A stretch of 64,000 nucleotides of DNA from Mayamaea pseudoterrestris (taxonomy: Eukaryota > Bacillariophyta > Bacillariophyceae > Sellaphorales > Sellaphoraceae), in the NCBI GenBank assembly GCA_027923505.1, contig BROI01000021.1, forward strand, positions 124,001-188,000, read 5' to 3'. Position 1 is the stretch's first letter. Each line of letters starts with the position of its first letter. Below, one piece after another: positions 42,401 through 50,634 of the stretch. The notes under the pieces are model-generated. The model searched no databases. It had not been told where the DNA came from and saw nothing but the letters and a program-made list of their open reading frames with translations. A program made the translations under genes and the position numbers.

Positions 42401-43616
42401 AATGTGCTCCCACGCGCACACGATCACCAATTTCCAGCCCCGGCAACGACTGTGATGCATACAAAACGTTTGATCCTCGCTCCACGCGCACCGTTCCCGG
42501 CAGAGCAGACCACTTGTAAAAGTAGTGGTTCGCCAAATGGTTTTGGACCATGGCATTGGTTTGGTCCAAAAGATTGGCCATGGACATTAGTTTAATTGCC
42601 TGCTCCGTCCTGCCAAAGTCCGCTGTGCTGGTCGTTGCATCGCCTCCAACAAGGGCATGGTCCGTTGCACCCATGTCCAAGACGGCAATTCCCACCATTG
42701 CGGAAACACATTCTGAATCCATGGCGAGCGCTCTTGCAAAGGCTGCTCGCGCCCGATCGACTTGTCCAAGTTGATAGGAAGCGAGACCAAATCCCACGCG
42801 CAAACTAGCTTGCGCCGCGAGTCCCAAGACTGCGCCATTTGCGCTAGACGCTGCAGCTTGCTGAATGGCTTTTGCATAAGAGTCTTGCGCCAATTGATAC
42901 TGCCCTTGTCCATACTGCACCGCAGCCATGCCTAGCAACGCCGGCAAGCAGTTGATGGCTTGTTGAAGAGTCGTTTCCCAATAGAATTTGGCTTGATCCA
43001 AGCGACTCACGCTCAACTGTAGCATACCTCGGCCAACCCAAGTCATGCTGCAGAAGGTATCAAGTTTTGCTGCATGAGTAAATTTTTGATCCGCGTCTTG
43101 TCTCACTTGATCCGAGTGGTGATTGGCGCCAGTAGTTGCTAGCGACGACGATGATGATGTATGCGAGGTGCTTCCACTCTTGCTTCTGGTGCTGGTTGCC
43201 AGTTGAGCGATTCCTGCGGCCGACAGAATACGCGCTCTTGTCGCATTGTCCATTCCATCGCATTCTGGTAGTGTCAATCTGTGGCAAGCTTCCTCCATGA
43301 GCGCCAGTGACTCGCGTGTGCGCTGCGGCTGCTGCATGTATAGCAAGGAAGCGGAGCAGTAGGTTTCCATGTTGGCGTGCTCATCGTCAAGGACCTTCAA
43401 TAGAGTCGCAACGTTTGTTTCCGCTAACTCTTCTGGAAATATTTCAATGAATAATTCCGAGTTTTGAATGGGAATGATAAGTGATGGAAGCATTGGGAAG
43501 GAATCTTGCTGCTGCGCCGTGTTGGGAATCATGGTAGGAGCAGCAGCACCAGCAGCAGCGGGAGTATTTTCGTCATCGCTGACTGCGGCAGTCAAGACCG
43601 TCTCCGCAGCAGCCAT
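39435..43616 (-). CDS. CTR9: Paf1 complex subunit CTR9 (TPR protein)
   Basis: CTR9 is the scaffold of the RNA polymerase II Paf1 elongation complex, linked to H2B ubiquitination and H3K4/K36 methylation. The single exon of 1,393 aa has the typical start of the mature fold (IIPIQNSELFIEIFPEELAE). It then has more than a dozen TPR units (for example ESLFFLARVYHVREENDTAL, NAYAANGLGAVLAEKGEIYK), a charged helix (RRAIAEAEMKEEQYKEALAR) and an acidic SDDDS-rich C-terminus. Two non-TPR inserts stand out: one near 42370-42500 (PGLEIGDRVRVGAHFETSIT) and one near 41270-41480 (LSVQVGDSVKVGDNFISTVV). Both are beta-rich and resemble small KOW/SH3-like modules. They make the protein about 200 residues longer than animal CTR9 (about 1,170 aa). 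Confidence 0.85.
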   Translation of the reverse strand: MAAAETVLTAAVSDDENTPAAAGAAAPTMIPNTAQQQDSFPMLPSLIIPIQNSELFIEIFPEELAETNVATLLKVLDDEHANMETYCSASLLYMQQPQRTRESLALMEEACHRLTLPECDGMDNATRARILSAAGIAQLATSTRSKSGSTSHTSSSSSLATTGANHHSDQVRQDADQKFTHAAKLDTFCSMTWVGRGMLQLSVSRLDQAKFYWETTLQQAINCLPALLGMAAVQYGQGQYQLAQDSYAKAIQQAAASSANGAVLGLAAQASLRVGFGLASYQLGQVDRARAAFARALAMDSECVSAMVGIAVLDMGATDHALVGGDATTSTADFGRTEQAIKLMSMANLLDQTNAMVQNHLANHYFYKWSALPGTVRVERGSNVLYASQSLPGLEIGDRVRVGAHFETSITEDSSTMFEFGNSANSNSAVFRMQDMWKSESMDELDLVKKDYDRVIALAKGAYGSTSVPEMQAESLFFLARVYHVREENDTALKFYERACKLNPSLAPARFGLAQTLVVKGDYTQAKNHLHKLLATSGNATDSLLLLGLLEVKAGGKSVEGGLANISKAVELDPFNADLLLLEALALRQHRSTYLKAADKLEKAIDLMKRKGDAVPYEVYANRGVLCEGLNRHEEALEMFTLALHALDPSGRSCQFALDNLGTAPFIRQDANAMFCGYVDSTVKVRPTIVKVVANQANEDESESHEQIDEDANYVTVLKVVDPGSLEDFAALSVQVGDSVKVGDNFISTVVKVEAAEGSDVSITVKDDMKTTVDDAAALFVKRENRILNLPEATTVAFNIARLHETMGRTLAAIEIHKALLKRNPAYFPSALRLACISVDCGSLMEGAQWLKISAAIEKTPEVLTLIGNLHLSLCDWAAAQPIFDDLLAKKVPNVDAYSMLSLGTIYFSTLFVNPERYSKHLTYASDYFKSVLGKDPANAYAANGLGAVLAEKGEIYKAKEIFNRVREVSGDTIADALMNLGHILLATKKHPEALQMYQSYMKRAESIGTPVTSKSRKDDVVDVLLYIAFAFFDWARQTELSADQNAAPADERYRSAMEHLELAIAKQTKREVVLKYDLAMTKLSAANCILQRPSRGLPRTADEVQEALVWLRESLGVVTQILEEKAEKKIPISSSVLESFIGHCENNIRSAESHLENDRLRAAEEANERALRRAIAEAEMKEEQYKEALAREKELEEQAERDRRADAAMAKVSALRENWHQEQAQAEQAKEKKSKKKSGSNVDADALGLVEDDGQTGRGLFDDSSDDDSVPEAEQGGAKSQAPDLFGDSSDDDGEEKMEDSSDKQDKATSSRGIFDDSSDDESTNKNILNAGGDTSVKPPLASDLFGDSSDEESDEELITESDAAKRKNESANVGQPIKKQRVMDEGDDSSD

Positions 43617-43952
43617 GGATTAGAAGGTAAGGGTACTGTGTAAGTAACTAACTAACTTGTTGTGTTTTGGATGCGAAAGGGAGCTCTGTGCGGCTGCCAT
43701 GGTGATGCTTGATCCATGTCGTTTGTCGCACAGGGAGTGATCATTCGATGACGCAAGCATCATCGCAACGTTACTCAAATTCGTTTTCCATGACCGTTGA
43801 GTGGTCGGTGGAAGATTCGCCGCAGTCATTATTCGGTCGACGGACGACATCGACCATTTTCGGATTGTATTGCACGCAATAACGCCATAAAGTCTACCGG
43901 TACATAGCATTAGGAAGCTTCTATTCCTATTTAACAAAGCAAGCATCTCGCA
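43617..43952. promoter_or_regulatory. Divergent promoter of CTR9 and SEC14-GOLD genes
   Basis: 336 bp between start codons. Open frames here on the minus strand are random continuations antisense to the SEC14 gene. No repeat or consensus element recognised. Confidence 0.3.
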
Positions 43953-45464
43953 ATGAGTACTCCTAGTGACATTCCAGAAGTCTGGACGGCCGAGCAACTC
44001 ATGGGTCTCGAGAGCGAGTCGGAAGCACCACCAACGACCAAGGGCAAGGGAGTCGCTCAAGACCCCATGCTTTGGGGAGTCCCTGGACATTTGACCAAGT
44101 CGGAAGTAGACGTTTTCATGCAATTTAAGGAACAAGTCTACCAGCGCGATGCTGACTTTCAGGATACTATTTACAGTTTCGGAAGAGTTGAAGGGGAGTG
44201 CTGGTGCTTGTGCCGTTGGTTGCGCGCCCGCAAGTACGTTTTGGCGGATGTTCTGACCATGGTAGAGGAAGCGACAAAGGTTCGCAGTCAAGCCAAAGCG
44301 GCGGACTTTTATCCCGATCCAAAGGTCGCGCTTGGAGTGGATGCGGCCATTTACGTTTCCAATTACCCGCAGCTTTACACAGGACACGCCAAAATTGGAG
44401 TTCCACTGTACATTAGCAAGCCGGGAGTCCTGAACGTCGATGCCATTGAATGCATTACTACCTTGGATGGAATCGTCAAGTATCATTGGCATGTCATGAT
44501 GCATGACTTTGCGAATCGATTGCGGCAGCACAAGGAGGAACATCCGGAGCGCAAGCGGTGCGTATGGTCACATTAGATGTATGGCCTATGGAATGGGCTG
44601 GTATGATGCGCATTTATCATTCCATCATTCTTTGCTTCATCTCTATACTTTACTCAATCGATTCTCTCCAATATTTACGACGACTAATGCAGCTTTGAGT
44701 GCCTTTGTGTCCTCGACTTGGCCGGCTTGACGACGGCACAGCTTACGAGTCGCGCCCTTACCATTACCAAGGAGCAGGCGGCCATTGATTCAGTCTGCTT
44801 TCCGGAAACCATGCACAAGATGCTCATTGTTAACGCCCCAACATTCTTTGCGGCGACCTGGCGCATCATCAAGGGATGGCTCGATCCGAGAACGGCGGCC
44901 AAGATTGAGGTCATTTCCAACAAGGCGGCGGCCGAAAAGAGACTCTTGGAATTGGTGGACGCTGACTTGCTACCGACGGATTATGGCGGCAAGGCCAAGG
45001 ACACTGAAACGCTCATGGACGAGAGTGGAGCGACGGGCGGAGAAGGGGGAGCCTTCAAGGTGACCACCAAAATGCTATACACGAGGTGCGCGAAATGGTA
45101 ACATGTATCCATGATGTTGTTGACAAAAGTTATTCTCACATTAGTGCCCTTATCTCTTTGCAGAGGAAACGCATCGGAAGTTTTTGACATTGCCGCCGGC
45201 CAGCAGGTTGGCATTCAAGTCTTTACCAGGTCCATCCCTGGTGGCAAATTTCTCCTCACCACCGCTGACACCAAGCAGGAGTTGGGACCCATTGTCGAAG
45301 TCAAGCATACGGGCAAGGATGACGAAGCTGAATTGCCGACTCATCAGTCAATTACAAAGGATCGTATCCAGGGACCAATGAAGTTAAAGGTCAAGGCTGA
45401 CTCCAACGCGGGTCGGTTCGCCCGACAAAATTTCCTCATTGTCTTTCATCACTACAAGTCGTAA
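43953..45464 (+). CDS. SEC14-like CRAL-TRIO plus GOLD domain protein (patellin/SEC14L type)
   Basis: A lipid-binding or lipid-exchange protein of the secretory pathway. Three exons (43953-44557, 44693-45085, 45164-45464) with introns of 135 and 78 bp and phase 2 joins give 432 aa. The N-terminal CRAL-TRIO_N part includes CLCRWLRARKYVLADVLTMV. The lipid-binding CRAL-TRIO domain includes YPQLYTGHAKIGVPLYISKP, CLCVLDLAGLTTAQL, MHKMLIVNAPTFFAATWRII and LPTDYGG. The GOLD beta-sandwich follows (GNASEVFDIAAGQQVGIQVF, DRIQGPMKLKVKADSNAGRF), ending with NFLIVFHHYKS. The intron junctions restore KRFECLCVLDLAG and YTRGNASEVFD. Donors are GTGCGT/GTGCGC, less standard than in the other genes. Confidence 0.87.
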
Positions 45465-45596
45465 ACTCATAGTGGGAGGAGGTGGCGTGGAGTGATTGCA
45501 GCAGATAAGTACTAAAACATATTTGTAACGAAGATAAACTAAATAGACTATACGCCTATTTAGGTGCCAATGAAAGATGCAATCGTGGCAACCTTT

Positions 45597-48500
45597 CTAC
45601 TCGGCTCCGGAATCATCCTTGTCCGATTGATCACCCTGATCACCAGACAACGCAGCGGCGGCTGCTTGCTTCAAACGACCGCCCCAACCGGACCCAGCGG
45701 CAGCAGCCGTTGACTGCGCTGTCAAACTCTTTCCGACAGATGAAGTCACCGACTTCCATACAGCCAATGCTGCTTCGGCCTGCTCCATTGCTCCCTTTTT
45801 CAATGGACGCTTGCGGGTACTTTCGTTAATGTGCTGTGCAAACACGTGATCTAAACGAAGACCTGGGACAGTGCTACGATCCTGCGCAATCTTTGTCGCC
45901 TTGTCATCCGTCGGAGCAACGGCTAACATCGTCTCCGTCATGGTGTCGATCAAGTCGTAAATAGCCGCTTCCTCCTGTGGCTTCATCAAGTGGTACAAGT
46001 CGCCGACGATTAACTTCGTAATAGCTGGATTGCGCACCTTCTTTTGCAACACCAACACAAAATCTTGGGCATCGCTCCTCGAAACGCCGGACGCAATGGC
46101 TAGAATCTCAATCACTGCTTCCAAAAGGTCGAATTCGGCCTCAATGACTCGCCTAAGCGTCGGATAATTTTCACTGAGTCCCTCAAAGTACTCCTTAATG
46201 ACACTAAAGTCGTCGCGCATGCGAGCAACCGCCTTTTCATTGTCCGTAAAGTATGAGCTGCGTGAGCTGTTGTGAACAGCAGACTTGGCAAGCAAGACCT
46301 TGATATAAAAGTTGACCGACGACGTTATTTGCGCCTCCAAGGCCTTCATGACCATGACTTCGTCCAGGAATGCCTCCAAATCTTCCATAAAATCATCCAG
46401 CGTTCGAACAATCGTCAGCGCCAATTCATTGTTTGTCAGCTGATTGAGCCACTCCTCTCCGAAGAAGTCAGCAAATGTAGCCTCTTCAATTGGCTCAAAG
46501 CAGTAAACATGGGTCTTTTGCGCCGCGTAAACGGCGTCACTGCTGTACAGGCCCAGGAGTGCAGCTGACTGCTCCTCCAACGTTTCTGTCGCTTCGGCAG
46601 AGAGTTTGCACTCGTCTTGAATCTCCGTCATTATATCTTCGCATTTTTCGCTCATGCGGAAGAAGTCATTCGATGCGGCACAGCAAGTTTCAAAATCAGA
46701 GCAAAATAAGTCGCGCGAGTGCATCTGATTCTCGTACAAATTCTTGAAAATCACTCCGACCGCCTGTACAAGCGCCTCGGACCGTCTCGTGAGGCGCTCG
46801 CGAATGGTACGCAGCTGAACGCCGGCAATCGCGTAAACATCCTCGCAAAGTGAGGTGACCAGGCGGCCCTCCGCTGTTTCAATCTTAGTATGGTCCGCCT
46901 TGTATACCTTCTGCAGCCAATCTTCCGTTTGTTCCTTGGTGCGATACAAGAACTCGTCCTTGGCAAGGTCGTGAACGTCCCACAAGGTGTTGTTGATCCA
47001 AGCAAGACTGTCTCTGGCAACATCCACGTCGACTCGCTTATTATCGTCGACCAAAAGCTTTGGAGGCGTGTCCAAGTATGTGCGATGTGACGTGATCTCG
47101 CCAATGTTCGGAAATGATTCTTCAATAATTTCACGAAATGTCTCGACCCAAGCGACAAGATCCAACAGCTGCGTCACGGTTAAATCAGGCAACTTGTGAC
47201 CCTCCGGACCACCAATCTGCTGCAGGATATTGTTGCTGCAAACATGCGCAACATTAGTCACCCACAGAACTTCAATCATCCACTCATCCGGGAAGCAAGG
47301 TACCATCAGCTCCTTCACGACACCAATCTCAGAGGCAAGTTCATTCGCCGCCCGAAGGACAGCACTAAACTTCTTGTTTTGAACCTCGACCTCCCCTTCA
47401 TCATCTGTGGCAATGTCCGCCACTTGCGAGGTAAGCTCGCGGAATAGGTCAAGTCCTCGCGTCTCAAAGTCCTTGTACAATTCACCCAACGCCACGGCTC
47501 TCATGTCCGTAAAGCGCAAGTTCGTCTCCTGACCAGCTTCCTCTCCATGCACCGACTTGTAATCCAAATTCGCACTCTGATAAACTTCAACTGCCTCGAC
47601 GAGAGCCACCATGCCAGCTGGGTTATTGACGGCCAAGTCAAAGGCCGTGGCAATGCCACTCATAATGCGCAACCGAATCTCGTCTCCCAAGTCCCAAACA
47701 TTCTCAACATGCGCCTGTAGAAAACGATCTATAAGCTCGTGATTGTTCTTGCCGCTAACCTTGGCGAATGACTGATTGCTGAAGGTATTGTCTCGCTTCT
47801 TCTTCTTGCCAATAATGTCATCCTCAAGTCGCTTCTTCATCCCTGCCTCAGCTTCTACGAGAAATATTTCAAGCTCGACATGCTCCCGACAAACTGATCG
47901 CAACGTTGACCATTCATGTGCCGTCCATTCGCAGCTCTGCAACTCTTCACGCAGACGGTCACATGTGCTTGGAATTTGCGAGAAAAAGTCCAGTTCGCGA
48001 AAGCACCGCGCCAAGTTACGTCGAGCATTAATGGCCTGTTTTAACTTTGGATACTTGGTCAGCATGAACTGGTTCGCTTGGTCAACGTCACCGGCGTTGG
48101 AAACGTAGGTAGACAATTCGCGTAAACGACCAATATCGTCTTTGGTAGCAATGACCGCATTAACCAGCTCCTGTACTTCAGTTCCAGTCGCAGCTACACC
48201 ATCGTTTAAGCGCGTATTAATCAAGGCCAGCTGCCGATTCGTGGAGTTGCGCAGCTTGGCAATCTCTGCATCCATTTTCGATGACCCTTCAATGGGAAAT
48301 CCGTGTTGACCGACTTCGACACCTTCCTCCGACTGCTGCGTTTGCACGGATCGACTGGTGCCTTCACTATTGGGTGTATCCGGTCGCTGCAACGTCCAAG
48401 ACGTCATGCCGCCATGCACCAATAACTCGTCAATCAAGCCGTGATCAAACATCCAGCAGCTGACGATTGCAATCGCTCTGGCTTCCGCCTTGCGTTCAAA

Positions 48501-49169
48501 CTCAGTCAATGACAAGTTTTGAACAGCCGTGGAAATGTCTTGAGGGTCTTGCGGACGAGAAAATATCGGGACAGATGACTCCATAGAGTTTGACCCTTGC
48601 TGCAGCTGTTGCTTGGATTGCTTCTTGCCACCAACCGATTGATCCTTCTTCTCCTCGGCAAGCTTTTCGTAAAATACCTTTTGAATCAAATGATAATCAT
48701 CATATGGCCATAATCCGATTTTGCGGTTACCAACCTGGATAGGCTGATCGTCTGCTTGATAGTAGTCAAAGTCGATGGCGCTTTCCTCCAAGCTTCCTTG
48801 CGTCCCGAAGAAGGAACGAAAGGTGGTTGAAGCCTTGGCCTTGTCCTTACTGGATAGTTCCGTTCCTGTAGTCTTGGCGCGCGTGACAATGTTTGGACGA
48901 CGGACTCCAGATTGCTGCGATGAATATGCTTCTCCAGCTGCATCTGCTGCAAAGACTGAATCATTCGCATCCATGCCTGGTAGAATCGGTGTCTCATCCT
49001 CATGCTTGCGCTCCTCTTTGGCAGCCTTGGCGCGTTCTCGGCGCTTTTGTATTTTGGAGAAATCAACGTCAAAGTCAAATGGATTATCAGAAGACGCCTT
49101 GGCAGACGATGGAGTATCGGCTGCATCCGCGGAGGCTGCAGGTTGGCCCTGTTCCGATTGCGATGACAT
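45597..49169 (-). CDS. Exocyst complex component SEC6-like (EXOC3), N-terminally extended
   Basis: The exocyst tethers secretory vesicles to the plasma membrane. The single exon encodes 1,190 aa. The C-terminal 850 residues are helical bundles in the style of CATCHR tethers. There is an N-terminal coiled coil (RNSTNRQLALINTRLNDGVA, then NLARCFRELDFFSQIPSTCD), a middle LPDLTVTQLLDLVAWVETFR, and the C-terminal MEDLEAFLDEVMVMKALEAQ to FDLLEAVIEILA part that resembles SEC6. The first 350 residues are charged and low in complexity, with a FDFDVDFSKIQKRRERAKAA segment not found in animal SEC6. Assignment to SEC6 rather than another CATCHR subunit rests on the overall order of motifs, not on one signature, so it is moderate. 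Confidence 0.62.
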   Translation of the reverse strand: MSSQSEQGQPAASADAADTPSSAKASSDNPFDFDVDFSKIQKRRERAKAAKEERKHEDETPILPGMDANDSVFAADAAGEAYSSQQSGVRRPNIVTRAKTTGTELSSKDKAKASTTFRSFFGTQGSLEESAIDFDYYQADDQPIQVGNRKIGLWPYDDYHLIQKVFYEKLAEEKKDQSVGGKKQSKQQLQQGSNSMESSVPIFSRPQDPQDISTAVQNLSLTEFERKAEARAIAIVSCWMFDHGLIDELLVHGGMTSWTLQRPDTPNSEGTSRSVQTQQSEEGVEVGQHGFPIEGSSKMDAEIAKLRNSTNRQLALINTRLNDGVAATGTEVQELVNAVIATKDDIGRLRELSTYVSNAGDVDQANQFMLTKYPKLKQAINARRNLARCFRELDFFSQIPSTCDRLREELQSCEWTAHEWSTLRSVCREHVELEIFLVEAEAGMKKRLEDDIIGKKKKRDNTFSNQSFAKVSGKNNHELIDRFLQAHVENVWDLGDEIRLRIMSGIATAFDLAVNNPAGMVALVEAVEVYQSANLDYKSVHGEEAGQETNLRFTDMRAVALGELYKDFETRGLDLFRELTSQVADIATDDEGEVEVQNKKFSAVLRAANELASEIGVVKELMVPCFPDEWMIEVLWVTNVAHVCSNNILQQIGGPEGHKLPDLTVTQLLDLVAWVETFREIIEESFPNIGEITSHRTYLDTPPKLLVDDNKRVDVDVARDSLAWINNTLWDVHDLAKDEFLYRTKEQTEDWLQKVYKADHTKIETAEGRLVTSLCEDVYAIAGVQLRTIRERLTRRSEALVQAVGVIFKNLYENQMHSRDLFCSDFETCCAASNDFFRMSEKCEDIMTEIQDECKLSAEATETLEEQSAALLGLYSSDAVYAAQKTHVYCFEPIEEATFADFFGEEWLNQLTNNELALTIVRTLDDFMEDLEAFLDEVMVMKALEAQITSSVNFYIKVLLAKSAVHNSSRSSYFTDNEKAVARMRDDFSVIKEYFEGLSENYPTLRRVIEAEFDLLEAVIEILAIASGVSRSDAQDFVLVLQKKVRNPAITKLIVGDLYHLMKPQEEAAIYDLIDTMTETMLAVAPTDDKATKIAQDRSTVPGLRLDHVFAQHINESTRKRPLKKGAMEQAEAALAVWKSVTSSVGKSLTAQSTAAAAGSGWGGRLKQAAAAALSGDQGDQSDKDDSGAE

Positions 49170-49536
49170 GATGATGATTGCTAATTATCCCGGTCTTGCT
49201 CCTCGATTGCAACAACTCTTGGTCTTGCAACTGCAAAATCTATCAGAGTATTATAACGCAACGGATACTCGTAATGTTTTATGACTCGTATCACGAAGAT
49301 GGAGATACCGTAGATAAACCTGCAAAGTTGGTCTTGCAACGCTGCGGCGGCAAGCAGCATCCATGGCCGAAAGGCATCCATCCGTGAATTTCGCTGCGAC
49401 TTAAGACCGAATTTAGCTACCCAATCTTTTCTCATCGTGGCCACTCCAATACTGTACCTGCACCGGTCTACCGGTAGTATAATACTATTGGTAAACTAGT
49501 CGCTATGCAACTCTTTTCACTGCCACCGCATTGTTT
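49170..49536. other. Intergenic spacer between SEC6-like and TIM21 genes
   Basis: Just under 370 bp holding the promoter of the minus-strand SEC6-like gene and the 3' end of TIM21. No coding signal was seen. Confidence 0.35.
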
Positions 49537-50376
49537 CTACTTGCTACTGCTGTTGTTGCCGCCAAGTAGCTGCGACATCGCACTCATTGCTTCACTATTG
49601 CCACCTGACAGTTTCTGAGCCGTCAATGCCGCACGATTGTCTTGAACAGTGATGACATTGCCCCCATGCTTGTCCTGTACCAAAATATAGACAAAATCTC
49701 CACTCGGCATGCTGTTGCTCACTTCAGCAAAGACAAATGCATGGCCAAAGCGTCCTTCCAAGTTGTATCGGACGCGCGTGCGCTTGGAACCATCCTCCTG
49801 ATCCGTGTATTCCGTATGGTCAATGAAGTTGCGTCGACCTTCCCGATGACCGCCATGGTCACGGCCGTAACCCTTCAATGGCTCGCCAAATCGTCGCTGG
49901 ACCTCGGGGTGCTGTCGGACGAGTTCCAGTGATCGATCAAACACGCGGTTCGGACTCATTTTGCTGTCAAGTAAAAGAAGCAATAATTTCATAATGAGCC
50001 ATGCATGACCCTGATAGTCAAGACGTATGTAAAGGAGTGTAATACTACAGTATACGTACGTTGGTAAAAGCTCCTTGCCAATGTAAAAGGCGCACGCCGC
50101 GGCAAACGCTCCAATTCCCAACCACAATCCAAGTCGAGACGCTACCACGACTTTCTCGCCTGGAGTCAAAACAATTTCCTTGGTATCGCCATTTGCGTCA
50201 TTCAACGGATTCTTGTCGGATGAATCGCTGAAGGAGCGTAAGGAAACAGGACGATGTAAAACAGTAACAGGATTGATCCTCAACAATGAAGTCGTTTGTT
50301 GCTGCAGAAGCAACCCAGAATGTTGCATACGCAGCAATCGGCAACTAGTAAGACGCGGTACACCACGTCGAAGCAT
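49537..50376 (-). CDS. TIM21: TIM21, mitochondrial inner membrane translocase subunit
   Basis: TIM21 links the TOM and TIM23 complexes during presequence-protein import. Exons 50376-50060 and 49963-49537 flank a 96-bp intron (GTACGT donor, TTGACAG acceptor, phase 2); the product is 247 aa. The start at 50376 gives an Arg/Leu-rich mitochondrial presequence (MLRRGVPRLTSCRLLRM); a longer in-frame start at 50559 is less likely. A membrane helix (GLWLGIGAFAAACAFYIGKE) is followed by the conserved intermembrane domain KMSPNRVFDRSLELVR, GEPLKGYGRDHGGHREGRRN, GSKRTRVRYNLEGRFGHAFV. The splice restores LLPTKMSPNR. The intron length is a multiple of three and has no stop in frame, so a retained-intron product would stay open. 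Confidence 0.9.
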   Translation of the reverse strand: MLRRGVPRLTSCRLLRMQHSGLLLQQQTTSLLRINPVTVLHRPVSLRSFSDSSDKNPLNDANGDTKEIVLTPGEKVVVASRLGLWLGIGAFAAACAFYIGKELLPTYVYCSITLLYIRLDYQGHAWLIMKLLLLLLDSKMSPNRVFDRSLELVRQHPEVQRRFGEPLKGYGRDHGGHREGRRNFIDHTEYTDQEDGSKRTRVRYNLEGRFGHAFVFAEVSNSMPSGDFVYILVQDKHGGNVITVQDNRAALTAQKLSGGNSEAMSAMSQLLGGNNSSSK

Positions 50377-50634
50377 TCTATAAGAAACAATTGCTGAAGG
50401 ACGCAAGTAAAAATGATTGCTATGTACAGCATGGAATGCGAGCGGCGGGCGAGCGACGCCTCCGCGACGCACACTGTTACTCCCGGTGCGACATGCATTT
50501 TTGCTAATTTTTGTCGACTCACAAAATCGAGCATCATTCGTCTTCATCGTGTAATGCAAATAACGATAACAACTGATCGCAGCATTTCATTGCAAGAAGC
50601 GTTCGAGACAATTACATTTCTTTAGTTTGAATCA

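Noticed and set aside
43620-44543. 307-aa minus-strand open frame antisense to the SEC14-GOLD first exon
   Set aside because: The plus strand encodes a clear CRAL-TRIO protein with matching splice junctions; the antisense product has no recognisable domain.
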